DNA of 23,630 bases from Pseudomonadota bacterium (lineage in GTDB: Bacteria > Pseudomonadota > Alphaproteobacteria > Rhizobiales > Rhizobiaceae), in the NCBI GenBank assembly GCA_023387775.1, contig JAEWHN010000345.1:1-23630 (forward strand), in the 5' to 3' direction. Each line of letters opens with the position of its first letter. The first letter of the stretch is position 1. Shown in pieces: positions 1 through 8,581 of this stretch. The translations under genes and the position numbers were made by a program. Below the pieces are notes generated by a model. That model saw only the letters and a program-made list of their open reading frames with translations. It was not told the DNA's origin and did no database searches.

Positions 1-1242
1 ACCGCCAATTCGATGAACTGCCTCACCGAAGCGCTGGGCCTCAGCCTGCCGGGCAATGGCTCGACGCTGGCCACCCACGCCGACCGCAAGCGGCTGTTTG
101 TCGAAGCGGGCCACCTCATCGTCGACCTGGCGCAGCGCTACTACGAGCGGGACGACGAGAACGTTCTGCCGCGCAACATCGCCTCCAAGGCCGCCTTCGA
201 AAACGCCATGACCCTGGACATCGCCATGGGCGGCTCCACCAACACGGTGCTGCACATCCTGGCCGCCGCGCATGAGGGCGAGATCGACTTCACCATGGAC
301 GACATCGACGCCCTGTCGCGTCGGGTTCCGGTGCTGTGCAAGGTCGCGCCCGCCAAGGCCGACGTGCATATGGAAGACGTGCACCGCGCTGGCGGCATCA
401 TGGCCATCCTCGGCCAGCTCGACAAGGCTGGCCTGCTCAACAGGGATTCGCCGACCGTCCACGCCGCCACCCTCGGCGAGGCGCTGGAGCACTGGGACAT
501 TTCTCGCTCCAACAGCCAGGCCGTGCGAGACTTCTTCCTGGCCGCACCCGGCGGCGTGCCGACGCAGACCGCCTTCAGCCAGGATCGCCGCTGGGACGAG
601 CTCGACCTCGATCGCGAAAACGGCGTGATCCGCTCTGCCGAGCATCCGTTCTCCAAGGACGGCGGCCTTGCCGTGCTCAAGGGCAACATCGCGCTCGACG
701 GCTGCGTGGTGAAGACCGCCGGCGTCGACGAGTCGATCCTGAAATTCACCGGCCCGGCAAAGGTGTTCGAAAGCCAGGACGCGGCCGTCAAGAGCATCCT
801 CGGCAACGAGGTGAAGGCCGGCGATGTCGTGGTGATCCGCTATGAAGGCCCGCGCGGCGGACCCGGCATGCAGGAAATGCTCTACCCGACCAGCTACCTG
901 AAGTCGAAGGGCCTCGGAAAAGCCTGCGCGCTGCTCACCGACGGACGTTTCTCGGGCGGCACGTCGGGCCTGTCGATCGGCCATGTTTCGCCGGAAGCGG
1001 CGGAAGGCGGCACGATCGGACTGGTGCGCGACGGCGATATGATCGAGATCGACATTCCGGGCCGCACCATCCGCCTGGCGGTGGACGAGGCGACGCTGGC
1101 CGCGCGCCGCGCCGAGCAGGACGCCGCCGGCTGGAAGCCCGTCGAGCAGCGCAAGCGCAAGGTCACGACCGCGCTGAAGGCCTACGCAGCCTTCGCCACC
1201 AGCGCTGCCCGTGGCGCCGTGCGCGACCTGGGCGAAGACTGA
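1..1242 (+). CDS. ilvD: Dihydroxy-acid dehydratase, 3' part (5' end outside window)
   Basis: IlvD dehydrates 2,3-dihydroxy-isovalerate and 2,3-dihydroxy-3-methylvalerate to the 2-oxoacids in valine, isoleucine and pantothenate synthesis. The reading frame is open from base 1 (Thr-Ala-Asn-Ser before the Met at 13), so that Met is internal. About 413 C-terminal residues of a usual ~610 are present. The opening TANSMNC motif carries the third cysteine ligand of the Fe-S cluster (codon 19-21). The GRFSGG motif with the catalytic serine lies at codon 952-954, followed by the conserved SIGHVSPEAAEGG segment. The first two cluster cysteines must lie upstream of the window. The protein ends ARGAVRDLGED. 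Nothing looks broken. No other ilv gene is adjacent. The 2-oxoacids it makes are also substrates of the Bkd complex encoded further right, but the distance argues against a shared operon. Confidence 0.97.
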   Translation, partial: TANSMNCLTEALGLSLPGNGSTLATHADRKRLFVEAGHLIVDLAQRYYERDDENVLPRNIASKAAFENAMTLDIAMGGSTNTVLHILAAAHEGEIDFTMDDIDALSRRVPVLCKVAPAKADVHMEDVHRAGGIMAILGQLDKAGLLNRDSPTVHAATLGEALEHWDISRSNSQAVRDFFLAAPGGVPTQTAFSQDRRWDELDLDRENGVIRSAEHPFSKDGGLAVLKGNIALDGCVVKTAGVDESILKFTGPAKVFESQDAAVKSILGNEVKAGDVVVIRYEGPRGGPGMQEMLYPTSYLKSKGLGKACALLTDGRFSGGTSGLSIGHVSPEAAEGGTIGLVRDGDMIEIDIPGRTIRLAVDEATLAARRAEQDAAGWKPVEQRKRKVTTALKAYAAFATSAARGAVRDLGED

Positions 1243-1256
1243 TACTCCAGAACGCC

Positions 1257-1289
1257 GCCGGCGACCTGCCCTATAGGGAGGCCGCCGGC
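1257..1289 (+). terminator. Hairpin after ilvD, probable terminator without T-tract
   Basis: A 7-bp GC arm (1257-1263 with 1283-1289) encloses an inner stem CCT/AGG and CCC/GGG closed by a TATA loop. It starts 15 bases after the ilvD stop. No T-run follows, so intrinsic termination is inferred from position and structure only. Confidence 0.45.
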
Positions 1290-1391
1290 TGACATAAGAC
1301 GCGCCTGGCATGCGGGGGGTATGAGAGTGGCAGGCCAAGTGTCCGCCCGAACGCTTGTCGTTTCCGGGGGGCCAACAGCAGGAAGACTATC

Positions 1392-2606
1392 GTGACCGAT
1401 GCTTCGGCGACAGCCGGCCGTATCCAGGCGGACAACACAGTCTACGCCATCCTCCTGGCGGTGAGCTTTTGCCATCTCATCAACGATGTGATGCAGTCGC
1501 TTCTGGCGGCGATCTACCCGATGCTGAAGACCGGATACGGGCTCGACTTCTGGCAGATCGGGCTGCTGACGATGACCTTCCAGCTTACTGCCTCGCTGCT
1601 GCAGCCGGTCATCGGCATGTACACCGACAAGCGGCCAATGCCCTATTCGCTGCCGGCGGGCATGACGTCGACGATGATCGGCCTCTTCGTGCTCGCCTAT
1701 GCCGGCAACTACGCGATGCTGCTGCTGGGCGCCTCGCTCATCGGCATCGGCTCGGCGGTGTTCCATCCCGAATCCTCGCGCGTGGCGCGCATGGCCTCGG
1801 GCGGCCGCTACGGGCTTGCCCAGTCGGTGTTCCAGGTCGGCGGCAATTTCGGATCGTCGCTCGGGCCCCTGCTGGCCGCTTTCATCGTGGTGCCAAAGGG
1901 GCAGACAAGCGTCGCCTGGTTTTCGGCGGCGGCTCTTGTCGGCATTTTCGTGCTCTGGCAGGTCAGCGGCTGGTACAGCCGTTACCGCGCCGCCTCGGCC
2001 AAGCGCCCGGCCACCAGCCACGCCATTTCGCTGCCGCGCCGCAAGGTGGTGATCGCGCTGGTGGTACTGGCCACGCTGGTGTTCACCAAGAACATCTACA
2101 TGGCCAGCCTGTCGAGCTACTACACCTTCTACGTCATCCATAAATTCGGCGTGTCGGTGCAGGAAGCGCAGATCATGCTGTTCATCTTCCTCGGCTCCGC
2201 CGCGGTCGGCACCGTGGCTGGCGGACCGATCGGGGACCGCTTCGGCCCGAAATTCGTCATCTGGTTCTCGATCCTGGGTGTGCTGCCATTCACGCTGGCG
2301 CTGCCCTATGCCGACCTGTTCTGGACGCGCATCCTCACCGTGCTGATCGGCCTGATCCTGGCTTCGGCTTTCTCGGCCATCGTGGTGTTCGCGCAGGAAC
2401 TGGTGCCGGGCCGGGTCGGCATGATCGCCGGCATCTTCTTCGGCTTCGCCTTCGGCATGGGCGGCATAGCGGCCGCGGTGCTCGGCGTGATCGCCGACAT
2501 CAAGGGCATCGACTTCGTCTATATGATCTGCTCGTTCCTGCCGCTGCTGGGGCTGCTGACCATCTTCCTGCCGTCGATGAAGGCCGTGCGCACGGCTGCG
2601 GCCTGA
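1392..2606 (+). CDS. fsr: MFS exporter, fosmidomycin-resistance (Fsr) type
   Basis: This is a 404-residue integral membrane protein with about 12 hydrophobic helices and a hydrophilic break near the middle (around residues 190-215), as in the major facilitator superfamily. The N-terminal helix motif CHLINDVMQSLLAAIYPML and the loop FHPESSRVARMASGGRYG, followed by QVGGNFGSSLGP, are typical of the Fsr subfamily, whose E. coli member exports fosmidomycin. The GTG start at 1392 is preceded by an AGGA a few bases upstream, and no better in-frame start is near. The gene stands alone, 149 bp after ilvD and on the same strand, with a hairpin after each gene. Its real substrate is unknown; 'fosmidomycin resistance' is a family label. 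Export of another small anionic or phosphonate-like compound is equally possible. Confidence 0.85.
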   Translation: MTDASATAGRIQADNTVYAILLAVSFCHLINDVMQSLLAAIYPMLKTGYGLDFWQIGLLTMTFQLTASLLQPVIGMYTDKRPMPYSLPAGMTSTMIGLFVLAYAGNYAMLLLGASLIGIGSAVFHPESSRVARMASGGRYGLAQSVFQVGGNFGSSLGPLLAAFIVVPKGQTSVAWFSAAALVGIFVLWQVSGWYSRYRAASAKRPATSHAISLPRRKVVIALVVLATLVFTKNIYMASLSSYYTFYVIHKFGVSVQEAQIMLFIFLGSAAVGTVAGGPIGDRFGPKFVIWFSILGVLPFTLALPYADLFWTRILTVLIGLILASAFSAIVVFAQELVPGRVGMIAGIFFGFAFGMGGIAAAVLGVIADIKGIDFVYMICSFLPLLGLLTIFLPSMKAVRTAAA

Positions 2607-2615
2607 GCGCCGGTG

Positions 2616-2639
2616 GCGGGGCGGAAGCTTCCGTCCCGC
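2616..2639 (+). terminator. GC-rich palindrome after the Fsr-like gene
   Basis: The arms GCGGGGCGGA and TCCGTCCCGC pair over 10 bp with one G-T wobble and a four-base loop, starting nine bases after the stop codon. There is no T-run, so this is a probable but not canonical terminator. Confidence 0.4.
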
Positions 2640-2993
2640 GAATACGACTCCACGTCCGGTATCTCTTCGACGCAATGATGGGCTGGCCACTTGAGCGGCC
2701 GTACTTCTTCAAGCCGGCTTCCCATGCCACCGCATGCCCTTCCTGCGACAGGAGGGGCGGCGGGGTGAGGCAAAGGCCATGCCTGCGCTACGCTCAAGGC
2801 GGACGCCGCCGGATTTAAGAATGGACCCCGCCAAAGGGTTTCCCGCCTGCGGATGCCCTTATTGTTAAGCTGGCACACGCCCGAGACAGCGGCATCGGCT
2901 GCCGCCTTCCTGCCGGAGCTATCGGCAAAACAGAACCGGTTCCATCTACCCTGAACCGCTTCGCTCCTTTCTCGACCCATCAGACGGCCAAAC
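2640..2993. other. Intergenic stretch without a supported gene
   Basis: About 350 bases lie between two convergent genes. Open frames here are extensions of antisense frames and lack ribosome sites. The only distinctive element is a 10-bp perfect palindrome, GAACCGGTTC, at 2933-2942, with no gene placed to be controlled by it. Confidence 0.5.
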
Positions 2994-3022
2994 AAAAAAA
3001 CGGCGCCCCGAGAGGCGCCGTT
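2994..3022 (-). terminator. Intrinsic terminator of secDF
   Basis: On the minus strand a 9-bp stem (3022-3014 with 3007-2999, AACGGCGCC type) and a six-base loop run directly into seven T (3000-2994). It lies about 48 bases past the secDF stop. Stem plus T-tract is the textbook form. Confidence 0.92.
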
Positions 3023-3069
3023 CTTGTGTCGATAAGCCGCTCCGACAAAGCCGGAGGGGAACGCCGGCC

Positions 3070-5592
3070 TTAGCTCTTGGCCGGAGCGCCTTCCGCGCGC
3101 TGCGGGTGGTTCTTGGCCCACCAGTCGCCGAGCAGCAGCAGGATCGGTGCTGCGATGAAGATCGACGAGGAGGTGGCGATGAAGACGCCGAACACCATCG
3201 GGATCGCGAAGTTCTCGACCGCGCTGCCGCCCCAGATCGCCATCGGCAGGATCGAGAGCAGGATCGCGACCGAGGTGTAGATGCATCGCGCGAACACCTG
3301 GTTGATGCTCATGTCGATGATCTGGCGCAGCGGCATCTTCTTGAAGAGGCGCAGGTTCTCGCGCATACGGTCGTAGACCACGACCTTGTCGTTCACCGAA
3401 TAGCCGATGATCGTCAGCAGCGCGGCGATGGCCGTCAGGTTGAAGTCCAGCCCCATCAACGCGAAGAAGCCGACCGCCTTGGTGGTGTCCAGTATCAGGG
3501 TGGCGATGGCACCGAGCGCGAAGTTCCACTCGAACCGCCACCAGATATAGATCAGCATGGCTAGTGCCGAAAGCACCACGGCCAGCACGCCCGATTGCGC
3601 GAGCTCGCCGCTGACCTTCGGCCCGACGACGTCGACGCGGTCGAACTTCACGCCCGGATCGAGCTTCGAGACCGCTTCCTTGACCTTGGTCACGGCCGCC
3701 GTCTGCGCGGCCTCGCCGCCGTCCTGGCGCTGCACGCGGATCAGCACGTCGTTGTCGCCGCCGATCCTCTGCAGGGCCACTTCGCCCAGCTCGAGGCCGC
3801 TCAGCGTGCTGCGCAGCGAGGCCAGGTCGGCTGGCTGCGAAGTGGTGATCTCGACCTGAATGCCGCCCTTGAAGTCGATGCCGTAGTTGAGGCCCGGCTT
3901 GATGAACAGCGCGATGGACGCCAGCGACAGCAGGATCGACATGCCGATGCCGAGGAAGCGGGCGTTCATGAAGGAGATCGAGGTGTGGTCGGGGAAGAAG
4001 CGGACCAGTGGCTCGATCTTGATGGTCTTCATCTTCTGGCGGCGCACCACCGCGGTCATCAGCACCCTGACGACGGCCACGGCCGTGAACAGCGACAGGC
4101 AGGTGCCGAGGATCATGGTGACGGCGAAACCGCGCACCGGGCCGGAGCCGAACATGAACAGCAGCGCGGTCACGATCAGCGAGGTGACGTTGGCGTCGAC
4201 GATGGTGGAGAAGGCTCGCTTGAAGCCGTGGTCGAGCGCGGCGAAGGCGCTGATACCCTTCTTCGATTCCTCTCTTATTCGTTCGTTGATGAGAATGTTG
4301 GCGTCCACCCCGAAGCCGATGCCCAGGATGATGCCGGCGATGCCGGGCAGGGTCAGCGTCGCTCCGATGATGGCAAGGCCGCCGATGGTGAGGATGAGGT
4401 GCAGCAGCAGGCCGAAATTGGCGATCATGCCCCAGCTGCCGTAGAGCAGCACCATGAACACCACGACGGCCAGGAAGCCGGCGATGCCGGTGTAGAGGCC
4501 CATGCGGATGACGTCGCCGCCGAGGTCGGGACCGACAGTGCGTTCCTCGATGACGGTCAGCGGCGCGGGCAGCGCGCCGGCGCGCAGCAGGGCCGACAGA
4601 ACCGTAGTGTCTTCGACGGTGAAGTTGCCGCTGATCTGGCCCGAGCCGCCCGTGATCGGCTCGCGGATGACCGGCGCGCTCAGCACCTTGCCGTCAAGCA
4701 CGATGGCGAAGGGCCGCCCGACATTGGCCTGCGTGATCTCGGCGAACTGACGGGCGCCGACGCTGTCGAAGCGGAAGGAGACGATCGGCTCCTGGGTGGT
4801 CTGGTTGAAGCCGGCGCGTGCATCGGTCAGACGCTCGCCGCTAAGCGCGACACGGTCCTCGATGGGATATTGCTGGTTGGTCTTGGCGTCGGGCAACATG
4901 GATACGCCGGGAGGCAGGGGCTGGCCGGGTTCCACATTGTTGGCGACCATGTGGAATTCCATTTTGGCCGTACTGCCCAGCAGTTCGCGCAGGCGCGTCG
5001 GATCCTGCAGGCCGGGAAGCTGGACCAGGATGCGGTCGGAGCCGACGCGCTGGATGGTGGGCTCCGCCACGCCGACCTGGTCGACGCGCTGGCGCACGAT
5101 CTCCAGGCTCTGCTGGATCGCCGCGTCGATGCGGTCGCGGATGCCGGCTTCCGTCAGCACCAGCCTGATCTGCTTCTGCTGGCTGGTGACGTCGATGTCG
5201 GCCGAGCCTGCGCCGAAGCCCATGCCGCTGACGGGAGCGGCGAGCTTCTTCAGCACGTCGAGCGCCTGGGCGCGCTGGTTGTCGTCATCGATGCTGATGA
5301 CGACGGCATCGCCGGCCACGCGAGCCGACTGCACGGGGATGCGGTCCTTGCGCAGGGCGCCGCGTGCATCGTCCAGCAGCGAACGCAGCCGTTCTGTCTT
5401 CAGCGCGTTGGCGTCGACTTCGAGCACGAGGTGGGAGCCGCCCTGAAGGTCGAGGCCGAGGGTGACCTGGTGCCTGAACCAGCTCGGCATCTTCTCGAGC
5501 ATGGAGGGCGGCATGGCGCTTGGAAGGGCGGCGAAGATGCCGATAAGGATGATGACGACATAAGACGCCACCACCCATTTGGAAGTTCGCAT
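3070..5592 (-). CDS. secDF: Fused protein translocase subunit SecDF
   Basis: SecDF works with SecYEG at the inner membrane and uses the proton gradient to pull exported proteins out on the periplasmic side. The 840 residues hold both halves. SecD has TM1 at 5-24, the LGLDLQGG motif at 45-52, a large periplasmic domain with the DGKVLSAPVI segment near 300-309, and the TM4 motif GFGVDANILINERI at 426-439, in which Asp430 matches the proton-relay aspartate of the family. SecF begins near residue 545, with GIDFKGG at 571-577 and GYSVNDKVVVYDR at 730-742. Twelve helices are expected. A SecD-SecF fusion of this size is common in Mesorhizobium relatives. The start at 5592 has an AGGA nine bases upstream. 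No yajC is next to it, although yajC usually precedes secD. The gene ends at a strong terminator and appears monocistronic or follows only the small gene upstream. Confidence 0.97.
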   Translation of the reverse strand: MRTSKWVVASYVVIILIGIFAALPSAMPPSMLEKMPSWFRHQVTLGLDLQGGSHLVLEVDANALKTERLRSLLDDARGALRKDRIPVQSARVAGDAVVISIDDDNQRAQALDVLKKLAAPVSGMGFGAGSADIDVTSQQKQIRLVLTEAGIRDRIDAAIQQSLEIVRQRVDQVGVAEPTIQRVGSDRILVQLPGLQDPTRLRELLGSTAKMEFHMVANNVEPGQPLPPGVSMLPDAKTNQQYPIEDRVALSGERLTDARAGFNQTTQEPIVSFRFDSVGARQFAEITQANVGRPFAIVLDGKVLSAPVIREPITGGSGQISGNFTVEDTTVLSALLRAGALPAPLTVIEERTVGPDLGGDVIRMGLYTGIAGFLAVVVFMVLLYGSWGMIANFGLLLHLILTIGGLAIIGATLTLPGIAGIILGIGFGVDANILINERIREESKKGISAFAALDHGFKRAFSTIVDANVTSLIVTALLFMFGSGPVRGFAVTMILGTCLSLFTAVAVVRVLMTAVVRRQKMKTIKIEPLVRFFPDHTSISFMNARFLGIGMSILLSLASIALFIKPGLNYGIDFKGGIQVEITTSQPADLASLRSTLSGLELGEVALQRIGGDNDVLIRVQRQDGGEAAQTAAVTKVKEAVSKLDPGVKFDRVDVVGPKVSGELAQSGVLAVVLSALAMLIYIWWRFEWNFALGAIATLILDTTKAVGFFALMGLDFNLTAIAALLTIIGYSVNDKVVVYDRMRENLRLFKKMPLRQIIDMSINQVFARCIYTSVAILLSILPMAIWGGSAVENFAIPMVFGVFIATSSSIFIAAPILLLLGDWWAKNHPQRAEGAPAKS

Positions 5593-5688
5593 TGGTTCTG
5601 GTCCTGTCTATGCGCGATGCCGGTCGATCAGCCGGTCAATCCGCAGTCAATTTCAAAGCAGGTGAATCCTGTCGAGCGCGCGGCTCGC

Positions 5689-6090
5689 TCAAGCCGCAGC
5701 CGGCGGCGCGCGCGCGCGGTGAGCTGCCGCCCAGACCTCGCGCAGACCCTGCGGAGCCTTGTCGCTCAGGCAAGGGCGGAATTCGGAAGCGACGCGCCAT
5801 TGCGCCGCGGGCAGTATGGCCGGTCCGGTGTCGGTCCCGGGAAGCTGCGATTTCAGTGCCAGGCCGCGCCATTCGGCAATGGCCACCAGCCGCTGATGGC
5901 TGACGATGCTGGTGCGCTCGCCGCCCTGCTGGCCCGCAGCGCCGACGCTGTCGGCCTGCAGTCTCAGCCCGCGGGCAGGAGAGATCGCACCTACAAGTCC
6001 ATGGGCCGCGGCCGCCGCAACGACAAGCCACAGCAGAACGGCGGAAGCATATCCGCGTCCTGCAGGCGTGTGGGCGTTGCTGAACTTCAT
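5689..6090 (-). CDS. Small exported or membrane-anchored hypothetical protein
   Basis: I do not recognise this 133-residue protein. The N-terminus has a positively charged stretch and a hydrophobic helix (about residues 15-36, SAVLLWLVVAAAAAHGLVG), so it is either secreted through Sec or anchored in the inner membrane. The rest is soluble, with a single Cys at about 107 and a low-complexity Arg/Ala/Pro end encoded by a GC-alternating run around 5700-5720. The ATG at 6090 has only a weak AGGA-like site. It lies 96 bases upstream of secDF on the same strand, so cotranscription is possible. Overlapping frames are of similar length, so the call rests on the coherent signal-like N-terminus. The low-complexity tail could reflect a frameshift. 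Confidence 0.55.
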   Translation of the reverse strand: MKFSNAHTPAGRGYASAVLLWLVVAAAAAHGLVGAISPARGLRLQADSVGAAGQQGGERTSIVSHQRLVAIAEWRGLALKSQLPGTDTGPAILPAAQWRVASEFRPCLSDKAPQGLREVWAAAHRARAPPAAA

Positions 6091-6223
6091 CGTGCCAGGT
6101 CGTTCCTGCGGCTTCGTCTTGCGCCCAAGTTTAGCATGGGGCAGCGGATGCTCCTACACCATTGCGGCCGAACTACCAACCCCATGCGCATCCTGAAGTG
6201 GGCTGATTGCCCGCCCGCAATGC

Positions 6224-7411
6224 CTACAGCAGGCGTGAAACGGCCTGGAAGAACGCCAGGTTCTGCTTGTCCATTTCGTCGTCCACCGGCAGCGGCTGCG
6301 ACGACATCTTGACCAGCACGACCTCGTTTGCCGGGTCGACATAGAGCCACTGGCCGTGGATGCCGATGCCGCAATAGGGCTCGCCCTCGAAGCCGGTCTG
6401 GTACCACTTGTTGCGATAGCTGCCGTTGGGCAGCAGGAAAGCGAAATCGCCCTTCTGCCATGCGTCGCGGTCGCCGCCCGTGGCGGTGTCCTTGACCCAG
6501 CTCTCGGGCAGGATGCGGCTGCCGTCGTAGACGCCGCTGCAGCGCATCATCTCGCCGACGCGGGCCAGGTCGCGCGCCGTGACCGAGACGCCGCCGGCCG
6601 CACGCGCGGTGCCTTCGCCGTCGACGGTCACGCGGCCGCCGCGCTTGGCGCCCAGCGGCGCCCATAGGCGTTCGACCATCAGGTCGGCATAACGGCTGCC
6701 GGAGGCGCGCTCGACGATGACTCCGAGCAGGTCGGAGTTCGGCGAGCGATAGCGGAAGACCTCGCCATGCTCGCCGGCGCCCTTGGAGATGGACATGATG
6801 AAGGGCAGCAGCTTCTCGCTGTCGGGGCCATTGGTGTTGGGGTTCCACAGCGTCGCCCGGCGATAGCGGGCAAAGGCGCTTTCGGGGTCGAGATAAAGCT
6901 CCTCGAAGTCGATCGTGCTGGTCATGTCCAGCACGTGCTGCACCGTGGCGTCGGCAAAGGCCGTGCCTTCGGCCTCGGGGATGTAGCGCGTGACCGGGGC
7001 GGCGGGGTCGAGCAGACCGTCGGCCTGGAGCGAGCCGGCGAGGATGGCCGTCAGCGACTTCGAGATGGAAAAGATGATGTGGCGTCCGCCCGGCTTCATG
7101 TGGGGCGCGTTGTAGTCGCCCAGGAAGCGGCCACGCTTCATGGCCACGAAAGCGTCGGTGTGTGTGCGCTCGAGGAAGGCGGAGATGGTTTCGGACCCGG
7201 CGGCAGTGACCACGGTTTCGGCAAGCAGTTCCTTCAGGTCGCCGGCGGATGCCTCGGGCGCGTCGCCCGGAGCTGCGATCTCGGCGCTCGGCACCAGCTC
7301 GCCGACATTCTGGAAGGCCCAGCGGTTGTAGGGATGGGTGCGCCAGTTCTCCAGCGTGACGTCGGAGCGGGCAAAGCCGAATTGGCGCGCGAAAGCGGTC
7401 TGGGCGGTCAT
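6224..7411 (-). CDS. SxxK serine hydrolase, NylB / class C beta-lactamase-like
   Basis: This 395-residue penicillin-recognising-fold hydrolase resembles 6-aminohexanoate-dimer hydrolase (NylB). Counting from the ATG at 7411, Ser115 and Lys118 form the SxxK pair (F-SISK-S) and Tyr221 lies in RYRSPNSD. The late segment GIHGQWLYVDP followed by VKMSSQP (about 350-372) matches the NylB-type third motif. NylB itself uses Ser112, Lys115 and Tyr215, so spacing is preserved. No signal peptide is visible, suggesting a cytoplasmic amidase or esterase rather than a periplasmic beta-lactamase. A GTG 45 bases upstream would add a Pro-rich stretch; neither start has a good SD, and I prefer the ATG because the alignable protein begins there. 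It lies just downstream of the polyamine importer on the same strand, separated by a strong hairpin. A role in cleaving an amide-linked amine is an inference. Confidence 0.85.
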   Translation of the reverse strand: MTAQTAFARQFGFARSDVTLENWRTHPYNRWAFQNVGELVPSAEIAAPGDAPEASAGDLKELLAETVVTAAGSETISAFLERTHTDAFVAMKRGRFLGDYNAPHMKPGGRHIIFSISKSLTAILAGSLQADGLLDPAAPVTRYIPEAEGTAFADATVQHVLDMTSTIDFEELYLDPESAFARYRRATLWNPNTNGPDSEKLLPFIMSISKGAGEHGEVFRYRSPNSDLLGVIVERASGSRYADLMVERLWAPLGAKRGGRVTVDGEGTARAAGGVSVTARDLARVGEMMRCSGVYDGSRILPESWVKDTATGGDRDAWQKGDFAFLLPNGSYRNKWYQTGFEGEPYCGIGIHGQWLYVDPANEVVLVKMSSQPLPVDDEMDKQNLAFFQAVSRLL

Positions 7412-7475
7412 GATGATAAGGGGTCCGGGATGAAGAGGAGGGGCGCTAGCCCGCACGTATGGCGCGGCGAGGGGA

Positions 7476-7502
7476 GCGGCCCGGCGGTGTCCGCCGGGCC
7501 GC
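7476..7502 (-). terminator. Perfect 12-bp GC hairpin after the binding-protein gene
   Basis: Arms 7476-7487 and 7491-7502 (GCGGCCCGGCGG and its complement) are perfectly paired around a three-base loop, 10 bases past the binding-protein stop. There is no T-run. Its likely role is to end or attenuate the importer operon and to stabilise the 3' end of the binding-protein message. Confidence 0.6.
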
Positions 7503-7512
7503 GTTCATGCTG

Positions 7513-8547
7513 TTACTTCTGAAGCTCCGTCCAGATCTTGGTGTAGAGGTCGTGCACCTCGGGCGAGCAGGTCTCCAGGAATTCGCCGGCCGCCTGGTAC
7601 TCTTCCGGCACGTTCAGCTCCGGAGCGCCCCTCATGTCCTCGGGCATGAATTCCTCGGAGCCCTTGATGCCGTTGGCGTATTTCGCGAAGGCGGAAATGA
7701 GCGCGGCGTTCTCAGGCGCCATGATGAAGTTCAAGAACAGCTTGGCGTTCTCGGGGTTCTTGGCGTCCTTCAGCATGGCGACGCTGTCCATGAAGTAGGG
7801 GAAGCCTTCCTTCGGATAGCCGAAGCGAACGTCGGGGTTCTTTTCACGCGAGCGCATCGCCGCGCCGTTCCAGTAGTAGGCTGCGCCGTAGTCGCGGCTG
7901 GCGAACTTTTCGATGGTGCCGTAGTCCATGGCGATCCACTTCGGCTTCGCCTCGGCCACCTTGTCGCGAACCTTCTTCAGCAACTCGCGATCATCGGTAC
8001 ACCACTTGCCGCCGAGATACCGGATCGTGGCGTAAAGGACGTCGTTCATCTCCGGCGCGACGTTGATCTTGCCTTCCAGCTCGGCCGGCGGATCGAGGAA
8101 GATGGCGGAGGTGTTGATGTCGCCCTTGTAGAGCGACGTGTCGACGATGATGCCGGTCAGGCCCCACTGCCAGGGCACGGTGTAGTGCCGGCCCGGATCC
8201 CACGGCACGTCCACCCAGCGCGCGTCGACGTTCTTGAAATTCTCCATCTGGTCGGGGCGAGCCTCGGCAAGCAGGCCTTCCTTGACCCAGATCTGCACAT
8301 AGTTCGCGGACGGCACGACGAGGTCATAGCCGTGGCCGCCGGCGCGCACCTTGGCCAGCGCGGTATCGTTGGAATCGTAGTCGGTTACGGTCACCTTGAC
8401 CTTGTAGGTGTCCTCGAACTTCTTGATCAGTTCCGGACTGGTGTAGTTGCCCCAGTTGTAGATGTTGAGTTCGCCTTCGGCCCATGCCGCCCCGGCGGAA
8501 GCCGCGACGGTCATGGCCGTCGCCAGCGCTGTCAGTGTCCGTTTCAT
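7513..8547 (-). CDS. potD: Periplasmic polyamine-type substrate-binding protein
   Basis: This 344-residue extracellular solute-binding protein belongs to the PotD/PotF group. It delivers spermidine, putrescine or derivatives to the permeases encoded upstream. Residues 1-23 form a clear Sec signal peptide ending AWA. The mature protein begins with the family signature LNIYNWGNYTSPELIKKFE. YDSND and the YDLVVPSANYV segment follow, and WGLTGI lies mid-protein. These aromatic and acidic positions form the amine-binding cleft in known homologues. A strong GGGAGAGGA site precedes the ATG. It is last in the importer operon, 34 bases after the second permease gene. The exact ligand cannot be read from the sequence; an acetylated polyamine is plausible given the divergent deacetylase gene. 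Confidence 0.93.
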   Translation of the reverse strand: MKRTLTALATAMTVAASAGAAWAEGELNIYNWGNYTSPELIKKFEDTYKVKVTVTDYDSNDTALAKVRAGGHGYDLVVPSANYVQIWVKEGLLAEARPDQMENFKNVDARWVDVPWDPGRHYTVPWQWGLTGIIVDTSLYKGDINTSAIFLDPPAELEGKINVAPEMNDVLYATIRYLGGKWCTDDRELLKKVRDKVAEAKPKWIAMDYGTIEKFASRDYGAAYYWNGAAMRSREKNPDVRFGYPKEGFPYFMDSVAMLKDAKNPENAKLFLNFIMAPENAALISAFAKYANGIKGSEEFMPEDMRGAPELNVPEEYQAAGEFLETCSPEVHDLYTKIWTELQK

Positions 8548-8581
8548 AGTTCCTCTCCCAATGTTTGGCGTCGAAATGTAC

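Noticed and set aside
1182..2690. 502-codon minus-strand frame over the Fsr-like gene
   Set aside because: It is a mirror frame of a clear 12-helix membrane protein, with Gln/His/Arg-rich composition and no recognisable domain.
2933..2942. Palindrome GAACCGGTTC as an operator
   Set aside because: It is perfect but short and lies between the ends of two convergent genes, where no promoter is expected.
3595..6312. 905-codon open frame on the plus strand
   Set aside because: It is antisense to secDF and its neighbours, with His/Asp/Arg/Gln-rich low-complexity composition typical of a GC-rich shadow frame. secDF on the other strand is unambiguous.
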